This document shows positions 47,801 to 56,335 of a DNA stretch of 64,000 nt, piece after piece. The notes beneath the pieces were generated by a model. That model was given only the letters and a program-made list of their open reading frames with translations. It did not search any database and had not been told where the DNA came from. The stretch spans positions 992,001 to 1,056,000 of the forward strand of contig NC_019701.1 of NCBI RefSeq assembly GCF_000317065.1. Reading direction: 5' to 3'. Made by a program: the position numbers and the translations under genes. Position 1 is the first letter of the stretch. Every line of letters begins with the position of its first letter. This DNA comes from Pseudanabaena sp. PCC 7367 (lineage in GTDB: Bacteria; Cyanobacteriota; Cyanobacteriia; Pseudanabaenales; Pseudanabaenaceae).

Positions 47801-48082
47801 AGCATCACGATCACCGCCACTGCCACAGACAAGGCGATCGAAGTAATTGTGGCCGATACAGGGATTGGCATTTCTAAGCCCCACCAGGCAGCGATCTTCG
47901 AGAAATTCAAGCAGGTGGGAGAAGTATTGACCGATAAACCGCCGGGGACTGGCTTAGGGCTACCTCTTTCCCGTGGCATCATTGAAGGTCATGGCGGTAA
48001 GATTTGGTTTGAAAGCGAATTGGGCAAGGGCACAACCTTCTTCTTTCAACTACCCCTTACCCCCAAAGAGAATACAAATTAG
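44822..48082 (+). CDS. Membrane sensor histidine kinase with three PAS domains
   Basis: 1086 residues. Helix 1 lies near 20-48, followed by a dCache-like extracytoplasmic region (a PWY... segment RPWYINAEVEGSATW is typical), helix 2 near 350-372 and HAMP. Then come PAS (IGSWEFELESQYMTWSDEL), PAS (FRTIAEASFEGVIIHNNGKV), PAS (LNAIIDNLADGLIVTDAQG), HisKA (FISNVSHEIRTPFTSILGF) and HATPase (NNLLSNGIKF, DTGIGIS, GTGLGLPLS). There is no receiver. HisKA shares a 16-residue insertion and a KQVGEN segment with the kinase at 30260, so the two are paralogues. It converges with the PAS-GGDEF-EAL gene, whose product could be under its influence (inference). Confidence 0.92.
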   Translation: MSGPVNQPPKQGSLLSKVPIRVLLTVLFGVQVCTVVAIVGFFSFRSSRAAVGDATSELSSETTARIKQKISYYLETPNQINSLNISAVEQGLLKLDDLDSIERYFWRQMQIFELVSYVLIATEDGKFVGVQRQDDGTLQVKVADPQAKRAILSFTLDENGNRLKRINEQANFDPTQRPWYINAEVEGSATWKEVVKFFSTDQLGAILAEPFYDQEGNLAGVSATSLLLSQISDFLQELKIGRSGQTFIIDRDGVLIATSTDEESFLEIEGGQQRLPASQSGNPLTKATANFLVRKFPDLNQIQTNQQDQFELDRARILLEITPLTDGQGIDWLIVVVMPEDDFTEQIRNNARNTFLLSLVALIVAIGLAFLTSRWISKTILRLSRAAKAISLGDWDQQVSEDSTSIEASMLAKSFNQMAGQLKASFAELERSRSSLKEAQTLAHIGSWEFELESQYMTWSDELFKICGLEPRYNQMSYEQYLNVVHPQDRDAVVQVIDRSIATGDFFSLDHRIEQPDGSVRYVYAKGEPVFEVPEALAGQAELKHSTTSYHKKCIPLSANPSFRGKVIGLLGTVLDISDRKSAELELQESEARFRTIAEASFEGVIIHNNGKVIDCNQTMAQMTGYGITELIGMQVIDLVTPTSHPTVKLSIELDSEELYEIVGLRKDGSKFPAEVRGKSIPYHGGMVRIAAVRDITERKLFELEQQQANAYLNAIIDNLADGLIVTDAQGLVGRINPAMANMFELETYAVGKSCEEVLGEGLGQLAAQVQNSSRETFTAEVSFGNDRIAKAVATGIHGLSPASVTADIDLDDKDEDEVIESCIGAVILVRDVTEEREVEQLKINFISNVSHEIRTPFTSILGFAKLIDKKFAEVLFPVIPDDDRKVARAKKQVGENLGIILSEGQRLGIIINNVVDIAQMDAGKICWEKEPIEMGNVINEAIATTATPSALHGLELNVNIAPNLPTIIADRKRILQVLNNLLSNGIKFTEVGSITITATATDKAIEVIVADTGIGISKPHQAAIFEKFKQVGEVLTDKPPGTGLGLPLSRGIIEGHGGKIWFESELGKGTTFFFQLPLTPKENTN

Positions 48083-48258
48083 GACTAACTATCTAGGTTG
48101 GTCTTTGCTGGCAGTGCTCTGAATTTATGGATATGCTGTTGCAAATGAAGTCGTAGTTCCTATGACCGAGATTTCACATTAACCAAGCCACTATCTATCC
48201 ATTACACCGCTAATTACTTACCAGACTAATTACTTGCTACTTGCCAGACGAATAGGAC

Positions 48259-51135
48259 TCAGGACTTGGGCGCGAAGCTGAGGTGATCATGACTAGCCGC
48301 AATCAAGTCTATGAGTTTCTGGGCACTAATCGGCTTACTATATAAATGTCCCTGGATTTCTTCGCAATGCAGCGATCGCAGATAGTTTAATTGAGCTTCT
48401 GTTTCTACCCCTTCCACCACCACTTTTAGATTCAAGCCCTGAGCCAAGGCCACGATCGAGGCAATGATTGCCCTGCTGTGCCGATCTTCGGGTAAATCGC
48501 GCACGAACGACTGATCTACTTTCAGGCTATGTACGGGGAAGTTCTTGATTGAACTGAGCGAAGAATGGCCAGTGCCAAAGTCATCGATCGAAATATAAAC
48601 ACCCATGTCATATAGCTCATCCAGGATCGTGCGGGTTAAATAGACATCCTGCATCGCCAATGACTCAGTGATTTCTAGTTCCAGATATTGTGGTTCTAGC
48701 CCTGTCTGATTCAGGATTTTGGCCACCGTATCTACCAGCGTTGGTTGTAAAAACTGCCTTGCGGAAATGTTCACCGCGACCCGCATCGTAGCGATTCCCT
48801 GCTCTTGCCAGATTTTATTTTGCTTACAGGCTGCATACAAGACCCACTCTGCCAATGGCAAAATAAACCCATTCTCTTCGGCCAGGGGGACAAATACATT
48901 GGGCATAATTAACCCCATTGCGGGATGCTGCCAGCGAATCAATGCTTCAACCCCTACGATCGTGGATTTTTCTGGGTTTACCTTGGGCTGATACAACAGC
49001 ACAAATTCCCCCGCCTCAAGGGCAGTATGTAAGCCGCTTTCCAGTTCCAATAAACTAGTGGCATCAATGTTCATCGCTCTGGCATAGAGCTGGCTATTAT
49101 TACGCCCCTGCTCTTTGGCAGAAAACATTGCCGCATCAGCATTCTTAATTAAAGTGCTGCCATCTTCGCCATCTTTAGGATAGATGGCAATGCCAATACT
49201 ACAACTGCTGTGGATTGTGCAACTCTCTATACAAAAGGCTGGTTTTAGTTGATTTAAAATTTGTTCTGCTACCGCCACCGCATCCTCGGCACTGGCCACA
49301 ATTGGTAGCAACAGCGTAAATTCATCCCCACCCCAGCGTGCCAGGGTAATGGTGGGTGCCAGACTATCCTTGAGCCGTTGGGCAACTTCCTGCAAGAGTT
49401 GATCGCCTGCCCCATGCCCCAGCGAACTATTGATGGTTTTAAAGCGATCGAGGTCTAGGAACATCACTGCCATTAAGCTATTTCCCTCTTTGGCACGTCC
49501 GATCGCCTCCCTTAAGCGCTGGTTGAATAACTTGCGATTGGGTAGTTCGGTAAGCAGATCGTGGGCCGCCTGGTAGCGAATTCGCTCTTCGGCGCGCAGC
49601 CGCTCGGTAATATCCTCAACAATGCCTTCAAAATAAAGCAGCTTACCCTCAGCATCATGAACAGCGGTGGCATTCTCGGAGACCCAAATAATCGTACCGT
49701 CACGGCAATATACTTGTGCCTTGAATTCATAAACTACGCCCGATCGCTGCAATTGGTTAATAAATTCATCGCGGCGCTCAGGCTCAACATAGATCTGATC
49801 GCGGATGCTAGTAATCGCAACTAACAAATCTTCGGCACAATCATAACCATATATTTTTGCTAGAGCCGGGTTGGCGCTGATATACTGCCCTTCCCGATCG
49901 GGGGTGCTTTGAAAAATCCCTTCTACCGCATTCTCAAAAATATTCCGATACTTGGCCTCGGCTTCTTCCAGAGCCGCCTGAGACTTCATCCGTGATGTAA
50001 TATCTTCGACCGTAGACAGAATCCCAATTACTTGTCCATCTGAATCATGAATCGGGATTTTATTCACATCTAGCCAGGTGGGATCTTCTCCAGCCGCTGT
50101 TTTTTGCTTGGTCTCAACCTTGTGTAATTCCGCTTTCCCCGATGCCATGATCCGCCGATCTTGCTGGCGATATTCCTCCGCCACAGCGGGATTATCAAGT
50201 AGATCAAAATCAGTTTTACCAATTACCGCCTCCGGTGAGCCAATCTGAGCCGCCTTAGCCCAATTACGATTGCAGCCTAGAAAAACTGAATTGGTATCTT
50301 TCCAAAAAATATGTTGGGGAATATTGTCCAGCACTAATTGGAGAATTCTTTCTTTATCTTTGAGTGACTCTTCTGCATCTTTTTGCTGGGTCACATCAAT
50401 GCCGATCGTAAAAGCAGCACGGCCTTGGTCATATTTTTGCGCTACCACTAAATAGTGAATTATCCGCCCATCCAGGTTTGCCGTGACTTCGCAATGCTCT
50501 TGTTGGAGTGGCTTGGCAAAAAACTCTTCAATAAAATGAGCAAATTCAGGCGAAACCCCTAAAAAACCAACCCGCTTACCCACAAACTGTTCGATCGGTA
50601 GATCAAAAGTCTCAGCCAGATGGCGATTGACCCCTAGATAACTTAAATCGCTACTAATCCAGGACACAATCCCTGGCACTGCATTGAGCAATGTTTGCAA
50701 TTGAGATCTGGCATCACCCAAGGCTTGTTCAGAAATTTTGCGAGCGGTAATATCCCGAGCCACCCAGATCACTGTGCTGGCAGTGAGGCGCGAAACATTG
50801 GCCGAAAACCAGGTGAGCTTGCCATTGAGCATCAAGCTATATTCCACATTTTGGGTGTGGCCAGTTGCTAACACGTCTTGAATATAACGCATTTGCAATT
50901 TAGCTACATCTGGTGGCAGCAGTTCGAACACGCTTTTGTTTAGCTGTTCGGCGATCGGCATAACCAATACGTCCTGGTTATTCTGCACAATTTTCAGGCA
51001 AACACCGCGATCGTCATAGATCAAAATGAGATCGGTCATTGCCGAGAGGATGGCCTGTAGTTCTGTTTCAGAGGGATCAGAGGTATGCATTGCCGCGTTT
51101 ACTTTTATGCGATCGCTAAACTTATCTTTAGCCAA
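48259..51135 (-). CDS. PAS-GGDEF-EAL dual-function cyclic di-GMP enzyme
   Basis: 958 residues with four PAS domains (about 25-500), a GGDEF domain and an EAL domain. No membrane helix is present. The diguanylate cyclase motif GGDEF is intact (RWGGDEFTLLLP) but the inhibitory RxxD site five residues upstream is not seen. The EAL domain has its signature EALIRW, NISARQF, ELEITES, DDFGTGHSSL, KVDQSFVRDL and EGVETEAQL, so phosphodiesterase activity is plausible. The last PAS ends in the DITERLRAEERIRYQAAHD linker typical of such proteins. It should sense a cytoplasmic signal and set c-di-GMP levels. Confidence 0.94.
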   Translation of the reverse strand: MAKDKFSDRIKVNAAMHTSDPSETELQAILSAMTDLILIYDDRGVCLKIVQNNQDVLVMPIAEQLNKSVFELLPPDVAKLQMRYIQDVLATGHTQNVEYSLMLNGKLTWFSANVSRLTASTVIWVARDITARKISEQALGDARSQLQTLLNAVPGIVSWISSDLSYLGVNRHLAETFDLPIEQFVGKRVGFLGVSPEFAHFIEEFFAKPLQQEHCEVTANLDGRIIHYLVVAQKYDQGRAAFTIGIDVTQQKDAEESLKDKERILQLVLDNIPQHIFWKDTNSVFLGCNRNWAKAAQIGSPEAVIGKTDFDLLDNPAVAEEYRQQDRRIMASGKAELHKVETKQKTAAGEDPTWLDVNKIPIHDSDGQVIGILSTVEDITSRMKSQAALEEAEAKYRNIFENAVEGIFQSTPDREGQYISANPALAKIYGYDCAEDLLVAITSIRDQIYVEPERRDEFINQLQRSGVVYEFKAQVYCRDGTIIWVSENATAVHDAEGKLLYFEGIVEDITERLRAEERIRYQAAHDLLTELPNRKLFNQRLREAIGRAKEGNSLMAVMFLDLDRFKTINSSLGHGAGDQLLQEVAQRLKDSLAPTITLARWGGDEFTLLLPIVASAEDAVAVAEQILNQLKPAFCIESCTIHSSCSIGIAIYPKDGEDGSTLIKNADAAMFSAKEQGRNNSQLYARAMNIDATSLLELESGLHTALEAGEFVLLYQPKVNPEKSTIVGVEALIRWQHPAMGLIMPNVFVPLAEENGFILPLAEWVLYAACKQNKIWQEQGIATMRVAVNISARQFLQPTLVDTVAKILNQTGLEPQYLELEITESLAMQDVYLTRTILDELYDMGVYISIDDFGTGHSSLSSIKNFPVHSLKVDQSFVRDLPEDRHSRAIIASIVALAQGLNLKVVVEGVETEAQLNYLRSLHCEEIQGHLYSKPISAQKLIDLIAASHDHLSFAPKS

Positions 51136-51545
51136 TATCTAGCTAATATCGAGGTGCACTATCCAAATTGAGCTATCGATCGGTTCTGGTCTACTTAATT
51201 TATAAAACTAAAACTAAAACTAGATTCGGGAAACTGAGTTGGTGAGTAAACCTCTTGGCCAACAATTAATCCCAAAATCTCGAAATATTCAGAGCGATCT
51301 TTTTCACATCTCGACTATGCAGGCTATTTTTGACCATTGGCGATCTCAAGTCGGGAATTAATGCATAGAGCTGGAATTGCACAATATATTGAACAATATG
51401 TTGAGTAACATTAAAACGTAAGCCTCACAGGCTCCGCAACTAGACTTGTAAATTACTATCTTAGCTGTCGTCAGTTACACCTAATACATTGCCCAAATAA
51501 TTAGCATTTCTGACCTTAATTTAATTAAATTATTATGCTTAGCAG
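51136..51545. other. Spacer between the c-di-GMP gene and pentapeptide gene
   Basis: 410 bp, AT-rich, no ORF or RNA recognised. Confidence 0.35.
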
Positions 51546-52808
51546 TCATGATTCCGGCACCGGTGGACTCGATCGATCGGCCTGATCCAGTGAATTAGAG
51601 GGCTTAGCTTCCAAATCTGGCTCCAAATCTGGTTTCAAGTCTGGTTTCAAGTCTGGTTTCAATTCAGATTCAAGCTGTTGTGCCAATTCGGTTGGCAAAT
51701 TGAATGCCTCGGCTAACCCCCTGGCAATGGCGAGCTGAGCAAGGCCACAATTGCGGAGGCGATCGAGATTAGCCCCTTGCAAATTTGCTTTTTCAAAATT
51801 GACACTCTTCACATCCGCCCCAGTCAGATTGGCTTTATTAAAATTAGCGCGATTGAGATTAGCCCGGCTCAGATCGGCTGCTTGGAGATTTGCGCCAATT
51901 AAAATAGTGCGGATCAATTTAGCCCCACTCAGGTCTGCCCCCTGTAAATTGGCCTCAATCAACCTGGCTTCACTGAGATTGGTATCATGCAAAATCGCCC
52001 CATTTAGATCAGCATGGAGCAAATTAGCATCGCTGAGATTCGCCCCACTCAGGTCTGCCCCACGCAAATTAACCCGGCTCAGATCAGCACTGCTAAGATT
52101 CGTACCCCGCAGGATCGCATTGCTAAAGTTTGCCCCCCGAAACGAAGCACCAATTAGTTTAGCGCCAATTAGCTTGGCCTGGCTCAGGTCAGCATCAATC
52201 AAGATCGCCTTAGAAAGATCCACCTTCCACAGATTAGCCTCACGCAGATCCGCATAGTCTAATTTGGAACCACTCAGGTTAGCCCGTTCCAGGTCAGCAT
52301 GGCACAATTGCACGCCAGTGAGGTCGGCTTTCTCCGCTGAGAGCCCTGCCAAGCTCACCCGCTCAGCATTTAAATCCTGTAAGGCTTGAATTCTGCCGCC
52401 ACTGCCACCTTGTCCCTGGGCGGAGGTGATTACCTGCCAGGCTTCATATTGGGTTCTTTTGCGGCGATTGGGAGTTTCCAGGAAATAGATACCCAAACCA
52501 GTCAGGATCGCTAATTGTTCTAGATTGCGAAATTTGATGTAGTCTTTTAGGTTAATTTGTTGTTTGCCCTGATATTTTTCGATCCCCACGATTAGTAAGA
52601 TCGCAATAATGAAGGCAATGATGGCGCGAGAAAAATCGATCGCTGCACGCCAGATAAAAATGAAAACGAATTGAAAGAAGCGGTAACCAAATTGCCATAA
52701 CGATCGCCCCGATCGCCCCCATTTTGAATTATGCGCCCGATTCGATCGGTGGGCTTTGCCCGGTTGGAGGAAAGAATTAAGACGATCGCGCAGCGGCTTT
52801 TTGGCCAT
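51546..52808 (-). CDS. Pentapeptide-repeat membrane protein
   Basis: 420 residues. A basic N-terminus with two hydrophobic segments (about 45-60 and 65-85) is followed by about 45 tandem A(D/N)LxX pentapeptides (roughly 135-360), which fold as a right-handed quadrilateral beta helix. The tail repeats PDLKPDLKPDLEPDLE and ends in Ser/Pro. These proteins are numerous in cyanobacteria; a few protect gyrase or act in thylakoid targeting, but for most no function is known. The DNA has degenerate repeats because of the coding pattern. The two N-terminal helices make it membrane-bound. Confidence 0.92.
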   Translation of the reverse strand: MAKKPLRDRLNSFLQPGKAHRSNRAHNSKWGRSGRSLWQFGYRFFQFVFIFIWRAAIDFSRAIIAFIIAILLIVGIEKYQGKQQINLKDYIKFRNLEQLAILTGLGIYFLETPNRRKRTQYEAWQVITSAQGQGGSGGRIQALQDLNAERVSLAGLSAEKADLTGVQLCHADLERANLSGSKLDYADLREANLWKVDLSKAILIDADLSQAKLIGAKLIGASFRGANFSNAILRGTNLSSADLSRVNLRGADLSGANLSDANLLHADLNGAILHDTNLSEARLIEANLQGADLSGAKLIRTILIGANLQAADLSRANLNRANFNKANLTGADVKSVNFEKANLQGANLDRLRNCGLAQLAIARGLAEAFNLPTELAQQLESELKPDLKPDLKPDLEPDLEAKPSNSLDQADRSSPPVPES

Positions 52809-53368
52809 AGGATTGAATAATTAATTTACTGATATCCTTACACCTAGCAAAACATAGACTAAACAAGAGTTGCACTCACTTACAGGCTTTACAGGTTAGT
52901 CGAGGCAAAAAACAACCAGCAACTATCAAGGAATTACAAGATAACCAGAAGTCTGGTATATACCTGCCATTACCAACTGTCCCAGCCACTCTTAACCACA
53001 TCCCTAATCATTTCACTCAATCCAGGCAAAGCCCCAAAAGAAGCCCAAACAAAGACAGGTAAGTTAGCAAGCCAAGCCAATCACAGCAGTAGATTTATTT
53101 ACCTTTACTTATACTTAATTGTCTCTCAATCACGGCATGATGATGCGAAAAAGAAACAATGCTCAATAGACCGCTAGCCTGAATGCCCAAATAGCTGCTG
53201 TAATCATGATTTTCTCGCTGCAATATGGGACTTTGGCAGGAGTTAGTTTAAATATTGAGTTTGCGACCATTCACAAAACTATACTTTGTAGCGACGAGCC
53301 AACCGAGTATATTTAATGTCGCACCATCTTTGACCCTTTTCAATCCACCAGACCAGGAAAAGTAACCT
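52809..53368. other. Divergent spacer between pentapeptide and ABC genes
   Basis: 560 bp, no ORF, terminator or RNA gene recognised. It holds both promoters; an AGGAAAAG Shine-Dalgarno stands before the ATPase start. Confidence 0.4.
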
Positions 53369-54304
53369 ATGGTACAAGATAATTTTTACTCTGCGGCCAC
53401 TGATTTTGTGCTCCAGGCTCAGAATCTGAAAAAGGTTTACAACCGGGTGATGGCGGTCAGGGACATTAGCTTGAATGTACAGCGGGGCGATATATTTGGG
53501 TTCCTGGGGCCCAATGGTTCCGGCAAAACCACCACGATCGCCATGATGCTGAGTTTAGTTAAGCCTACCAGTGGCAGAGTTCAGGTGCTTGGCCAACCGG
53601 TGACCCTGGCCAATAATCAGGCGCTGCGCCAGGTGGGAGCGATCGTGGGGGCTACGCCTAAATACATCCCCTACTTATCAGCTTTACAAAACGTGAAACT
53701 GGCGGCCAAACTCTACCCTGAACTATCCCGTCAGCGGGTTGGTGAAGTATTAGAAATTGTAGGTTTGAGCGGTTCGGTCAATCGCAAACCAGACAAATTT
53801 TCGACGGGTATGAAGCAGCGGTTGGCTGTGGCAATGGCGATCTTGCATCGGCCCCAACTCCTGATCCTGGATGAGCCGACCAATGGCATGGACCCAGCCG
53901 GGATGAAGGATGTACGTGATTTAATCAAGCAACTAGCCGCGCAAGGGGTCACCATTTTTATCAGTAGCCATCTATTGTTTGAGGTGGAGCAGGTGTGCAA
54001 TCGGATCGCGGTGGTGGATCAGGGGGTTCTGGTGGCAGAAGGCACGATCGCTGAGTTGCGCCAGAAGGATCGCACAGTGCGGGTGAAGGTGTCTGATCTG
54101 GTGGCGGCAGAAAGAGCCCTGCAAGAAATTGAGGGTGTAACTGTGACCGTTGCTGGTGAATATTTAGATGTGGCGGGGGTAGACAGCGAGGCAGTGACTA
54201 AGCATTTGGTCAAGCATGACATGGTGCCATCGGAGGTATTTTATGCTGGTGGAGATCTGGAAGATCTGTTTATTCAACTTACCCAAGAAAGCCAGATTCG
54301 CTGA
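53369..54304 (+). CDS. ABC transporter ATP-binding protein
   Basis: 311 residues. Walker A GPNGSGKTT, signature FSTGMKQRLAVAMAIL and Walker B LLILDEPTNGMDPAG, then H-loop ISSHLLFE. The C-terminal 90 residues (DRTVRVKVSDLVAAERALQE...) form the extension common in ABC-2 type exporters. It pairs with the permease gene 208 bp downstream. Such transporters export drugs, lipids or ions, but the substrate cannot be deduced. A small tandem duplication of GAGATTCGCT follows the stop. Confidence 0.93.
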   Translation: MVQDNFYSAATDFVLQAQNLKKVYNRVMAVRDISLNVQRGDIFGFLGPNGSGKTTTIAMMLSLVKPTSGRVQVLGQPVTLANNQALRQVGAIVGATPKYIPYLSALQNVKLAAKLYPELSRQRVGEVLEIVGLSGSVNRKPDKFSTGMKQRLAVAMAILHRPQLLILDEPTNGMDPAGMKDVRDLIKQLAAQGVTIFISSHLLFEVEQVCNRIAVVDQGVLVAEGTIAELRQKDRTVRVKVSDLVAAERALQEIEGVTVTVAGEYLDVAGVDSEAVTKHLVKHDMVPSEVFYAGGDLEDLFIQLTQESQIR

Positions 54305-54512
54305 GATTCGCTGAGATGTACTGAGATATACCAAGATTTGCTAGGTATGACGCGGTGAAATTATTTGATATGTAATTTATGTAATTTGATAATTAGTTTG
54401 GCAAGTTATGGGCAAAGTCATGTCGATCGCCAGCAGCGTGACTTGCAAGATAACCGATCGATTCAAATATAGATTTTAGAGATAGATTTGAGCAGTTAGG
54501 TGAGCAAAAAAC

Positions 54513-55379
54513 ATGTGGCAAACAGTATTCCAAGTTGAGCTAGAAAAACTATTTCGGCGATCGCTATTAATTGCTTTGCTGGCAGTGATTGCTGGGACTA
54601 CCTGTCTGGTTTTTCTGGGTGGATATGGCCTCTCTCAATCGGTTGAAAATGATGCCCCAGAGGTGGGCTCCACTATTTTTCAGGTATTAGGATGGCCAGG
54701 TGGGATCGAAACTGCCCTGCGCGTGGCCGCAATCATGGGTAATCTGGCCGTAATTATCGCCACCGCCACTATAATTGGTTCGGAATATCACTGGCGCACG
54801 GTGCAGCTTTGGGTGAGTCAGGGAATCGATCGCACCACTATGTTGATCGCCCGCCTCTCAACAATCTTGATTCCGGCGGTGCTGTTTGTGGCATTGCCAT
54901 TGCTAATTGGCCTGGTATTCGTAACCACCCTTGATTTCCCTAATCAGGCTACTGCTGTCGCGGGTACTCTAGATCTAAGCCAATTGCTGGTGAATGTGTG
55001 GCGAGTCTTATTAGGAATCATTTTTCATGCTGCCCTAGCTCTATTTATGGCCGTAGCTACCCGCCGAGTTGCCGGGGCGATCAGCCTTAGTTTGGTATAT
55101 AAATTTTTTGCTGAGGGCTTTATTCTTGCCTTTGGGGTGTTTGAGGATGGTAGAGTGGCGGGCTGGGTTAAATTTTTGCCAATGCGGGCGGCGGATGCTT
55201 TGCTAGTGCCGATCGACAAGGTGGTAAGCAATCCCCAGGATAACCCACTTACGGTTGCTGATATTTTAGGGAATATTAATTTAGACCCCACCCCGGCAGC
55301 AATTTGCGTAGTGATTTACACCATTTTGCTGGTGACGGGTGCAGTTTTGATTTTCCGTAATCAGGACTTGGCTACCTAA
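54513..55379 (+). CDS. ABC-2 type transporter permease
   Basis: 288 residues with about six membrane helices and the soluble EYHWRTVQLWVSQGIDR segment between the second and third, which is typical of ABC-2 permeases of the CcmB/NatB/bacitracin-export group. It begins MWQTVFQVELEKLFRR. It likely forms a homodimer with two copies of the ATPase at 53369. It ends seven bases from the convergent acetyltransferase. Confidence 0.88.
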   Translation: MWQTVFQVELEKLFRRSLLIALLAVIAGTTCLVFLGGYGLSQSVENDAPEVGSTIFQVLGWPGGIETALRVAAIMGNLAVIIATATIIGSEYHWRTVQLWVSQGIDRTTMLIARLSTILIPAVLFVALPLLIGLVFVTTLDFPNQATAVAGTLDLSQLLVNVWRVLLGIIFHAALALFMAVATRRVAGAISLSLVYKFFAEGFILAFGVFEDGRVAGWVKFLPMRAADALLVPIDKVVSNPQDNPLTVADILGNINLDPTPAAICVVIYTILLVTGAVLIFRNQDLAT

Positions 55380-55386
55380 TAATTGC

Positions 55387-56103
55387 CTAGCTTTCTGGCT
55401 CGATAGCCGTAACCTTCTTAGTATTTGAATCGAGCTGTCTGGAATTAGGGCGATCGCGCAACACCCGACAAGGGTGACCAGTACAGATTTTATGGGCAGG
55501 CATATCTTTGGTAACCACCGCACAAGCGCCAATCACCGCCCGATCGCCGATCGTGACTCCTGGCATAATAAACGCCCGTGCGCCAATGAAAGCATCGCTG
55601 CCGATCGTAATCTTGGCAGTCATCAAGGGAATATCAGGGTCAGCAAAATCATGGGTGCCAGTACATAAATAAACTTCTTGCGCCACCGTAGCTTTGGCTT
55701 TTAGTTCAATGATGCCCAACGCATAGGCATTGGTGCGATCGCCCAAACTAGCGCGATCATGCAGAATCAAATGCCAGGGAATTTGAATCCTTGCCCGTTG
55801 ATGCACAAAGGGATTGCCATTAATTTGGGCACCGAATAGCCGCAACCAAATTAAGCGCCAGGGATTGAGGGGTTTGGGAGTCCAGCTACAAAAGACTGTC
55901 CAGCAGGTATGCCAGAGCAAGAGAACTACGCGATCGCGCATACTCCAGGGCGAAGCATAGGCATTGGCTTGATTGTGGGTTAAATATTTATCTGGCTTGG
56001 TCTTTGGCTTTGCCTTTGATTTTTGATCGGGCTCAGGGGCGATCGCTTCTGGATTCTGGCTGGTCATAGGGTTATTGCTAGGGCAAGGTTGATTGAGATG
56101 CAA
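55387..56103 (-). CDS. WcaF-like hexapeptide-repeat acetyltransferase
   Basis: 238 residues from ATG 56103; a start at Met13 (56067) is also possible and there is no clear ribosome-binding site. The N-terminal 40 residues are low complexity (KSKAKPKTKPDKYL). From there YASPWSMRDRVVLLLWHTCW, LRLFGAQI and hexapeptide-repeat strands (ITIGSDAFIGARAFIMPGVTIGDRAVIGACAVV) match putative colanic acid acetyltransferase WcaF. It should transfer acetyl from acetyl-CoA to a sugar. It lies beside a GT4 glycosyltransferase on the same strand, suggesting polysaccharide decoration. Confidence 0.85.
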   Translation of the reverse strand: MHLNQPCPSNNPMTSQNPEAIAPEPDQKSKAKPKTKPDKYLTHNQANAYASPWSMRDRVVLLLWHTCWTVFCSWTPKPLNPWRLIWLRLFGAQINGNPFVHQRARIQIPWHLILHDRASLGDRTNAYALGIIELKAKATVAQEVYLCTGTHDFADPDIPLMTAKITIGSDAFIGARAFIMPGVTIGDRAVIGACAVVTKDMPAHKICTGHPCRVLRDRPNSRQLDSNTKKVTAIEPES

Positions 56104-56335
56104 TGAAAGCGAATCTGGTTGAATATTTTAATTGATTGCCTAATTAAAAATTGCTATAACCATCGCTATTAAATTGATACTGGTTAAATCGCAGTCAATC
56201 CAAGGAGGGTGATCTAACTAGTTACCAAAATTTGAACTAATGTGATACATGCTGTGTAAATTAAACTCAAGAAAACTTTGACTGCCCAAATATTACAACG
56301 ATCCCCTTGAGCATATTTATAATCAATAGCAATAA

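Noticed and set aside
47212-47982. A 256-codon reading frame antisense to the second histidine kinase
   Set aside because: It lies fully opposite the conserved HisKA/HATPase coding region; composition is Ser/Ile/Leu-rich as expected of an antisense shadow.
51751-52257. A 168-codon frame opposite the pentapeptide repeats
   Set aside because: It is the periodic reflection of the A(D/N)LxX repeats and has no independent family signature.
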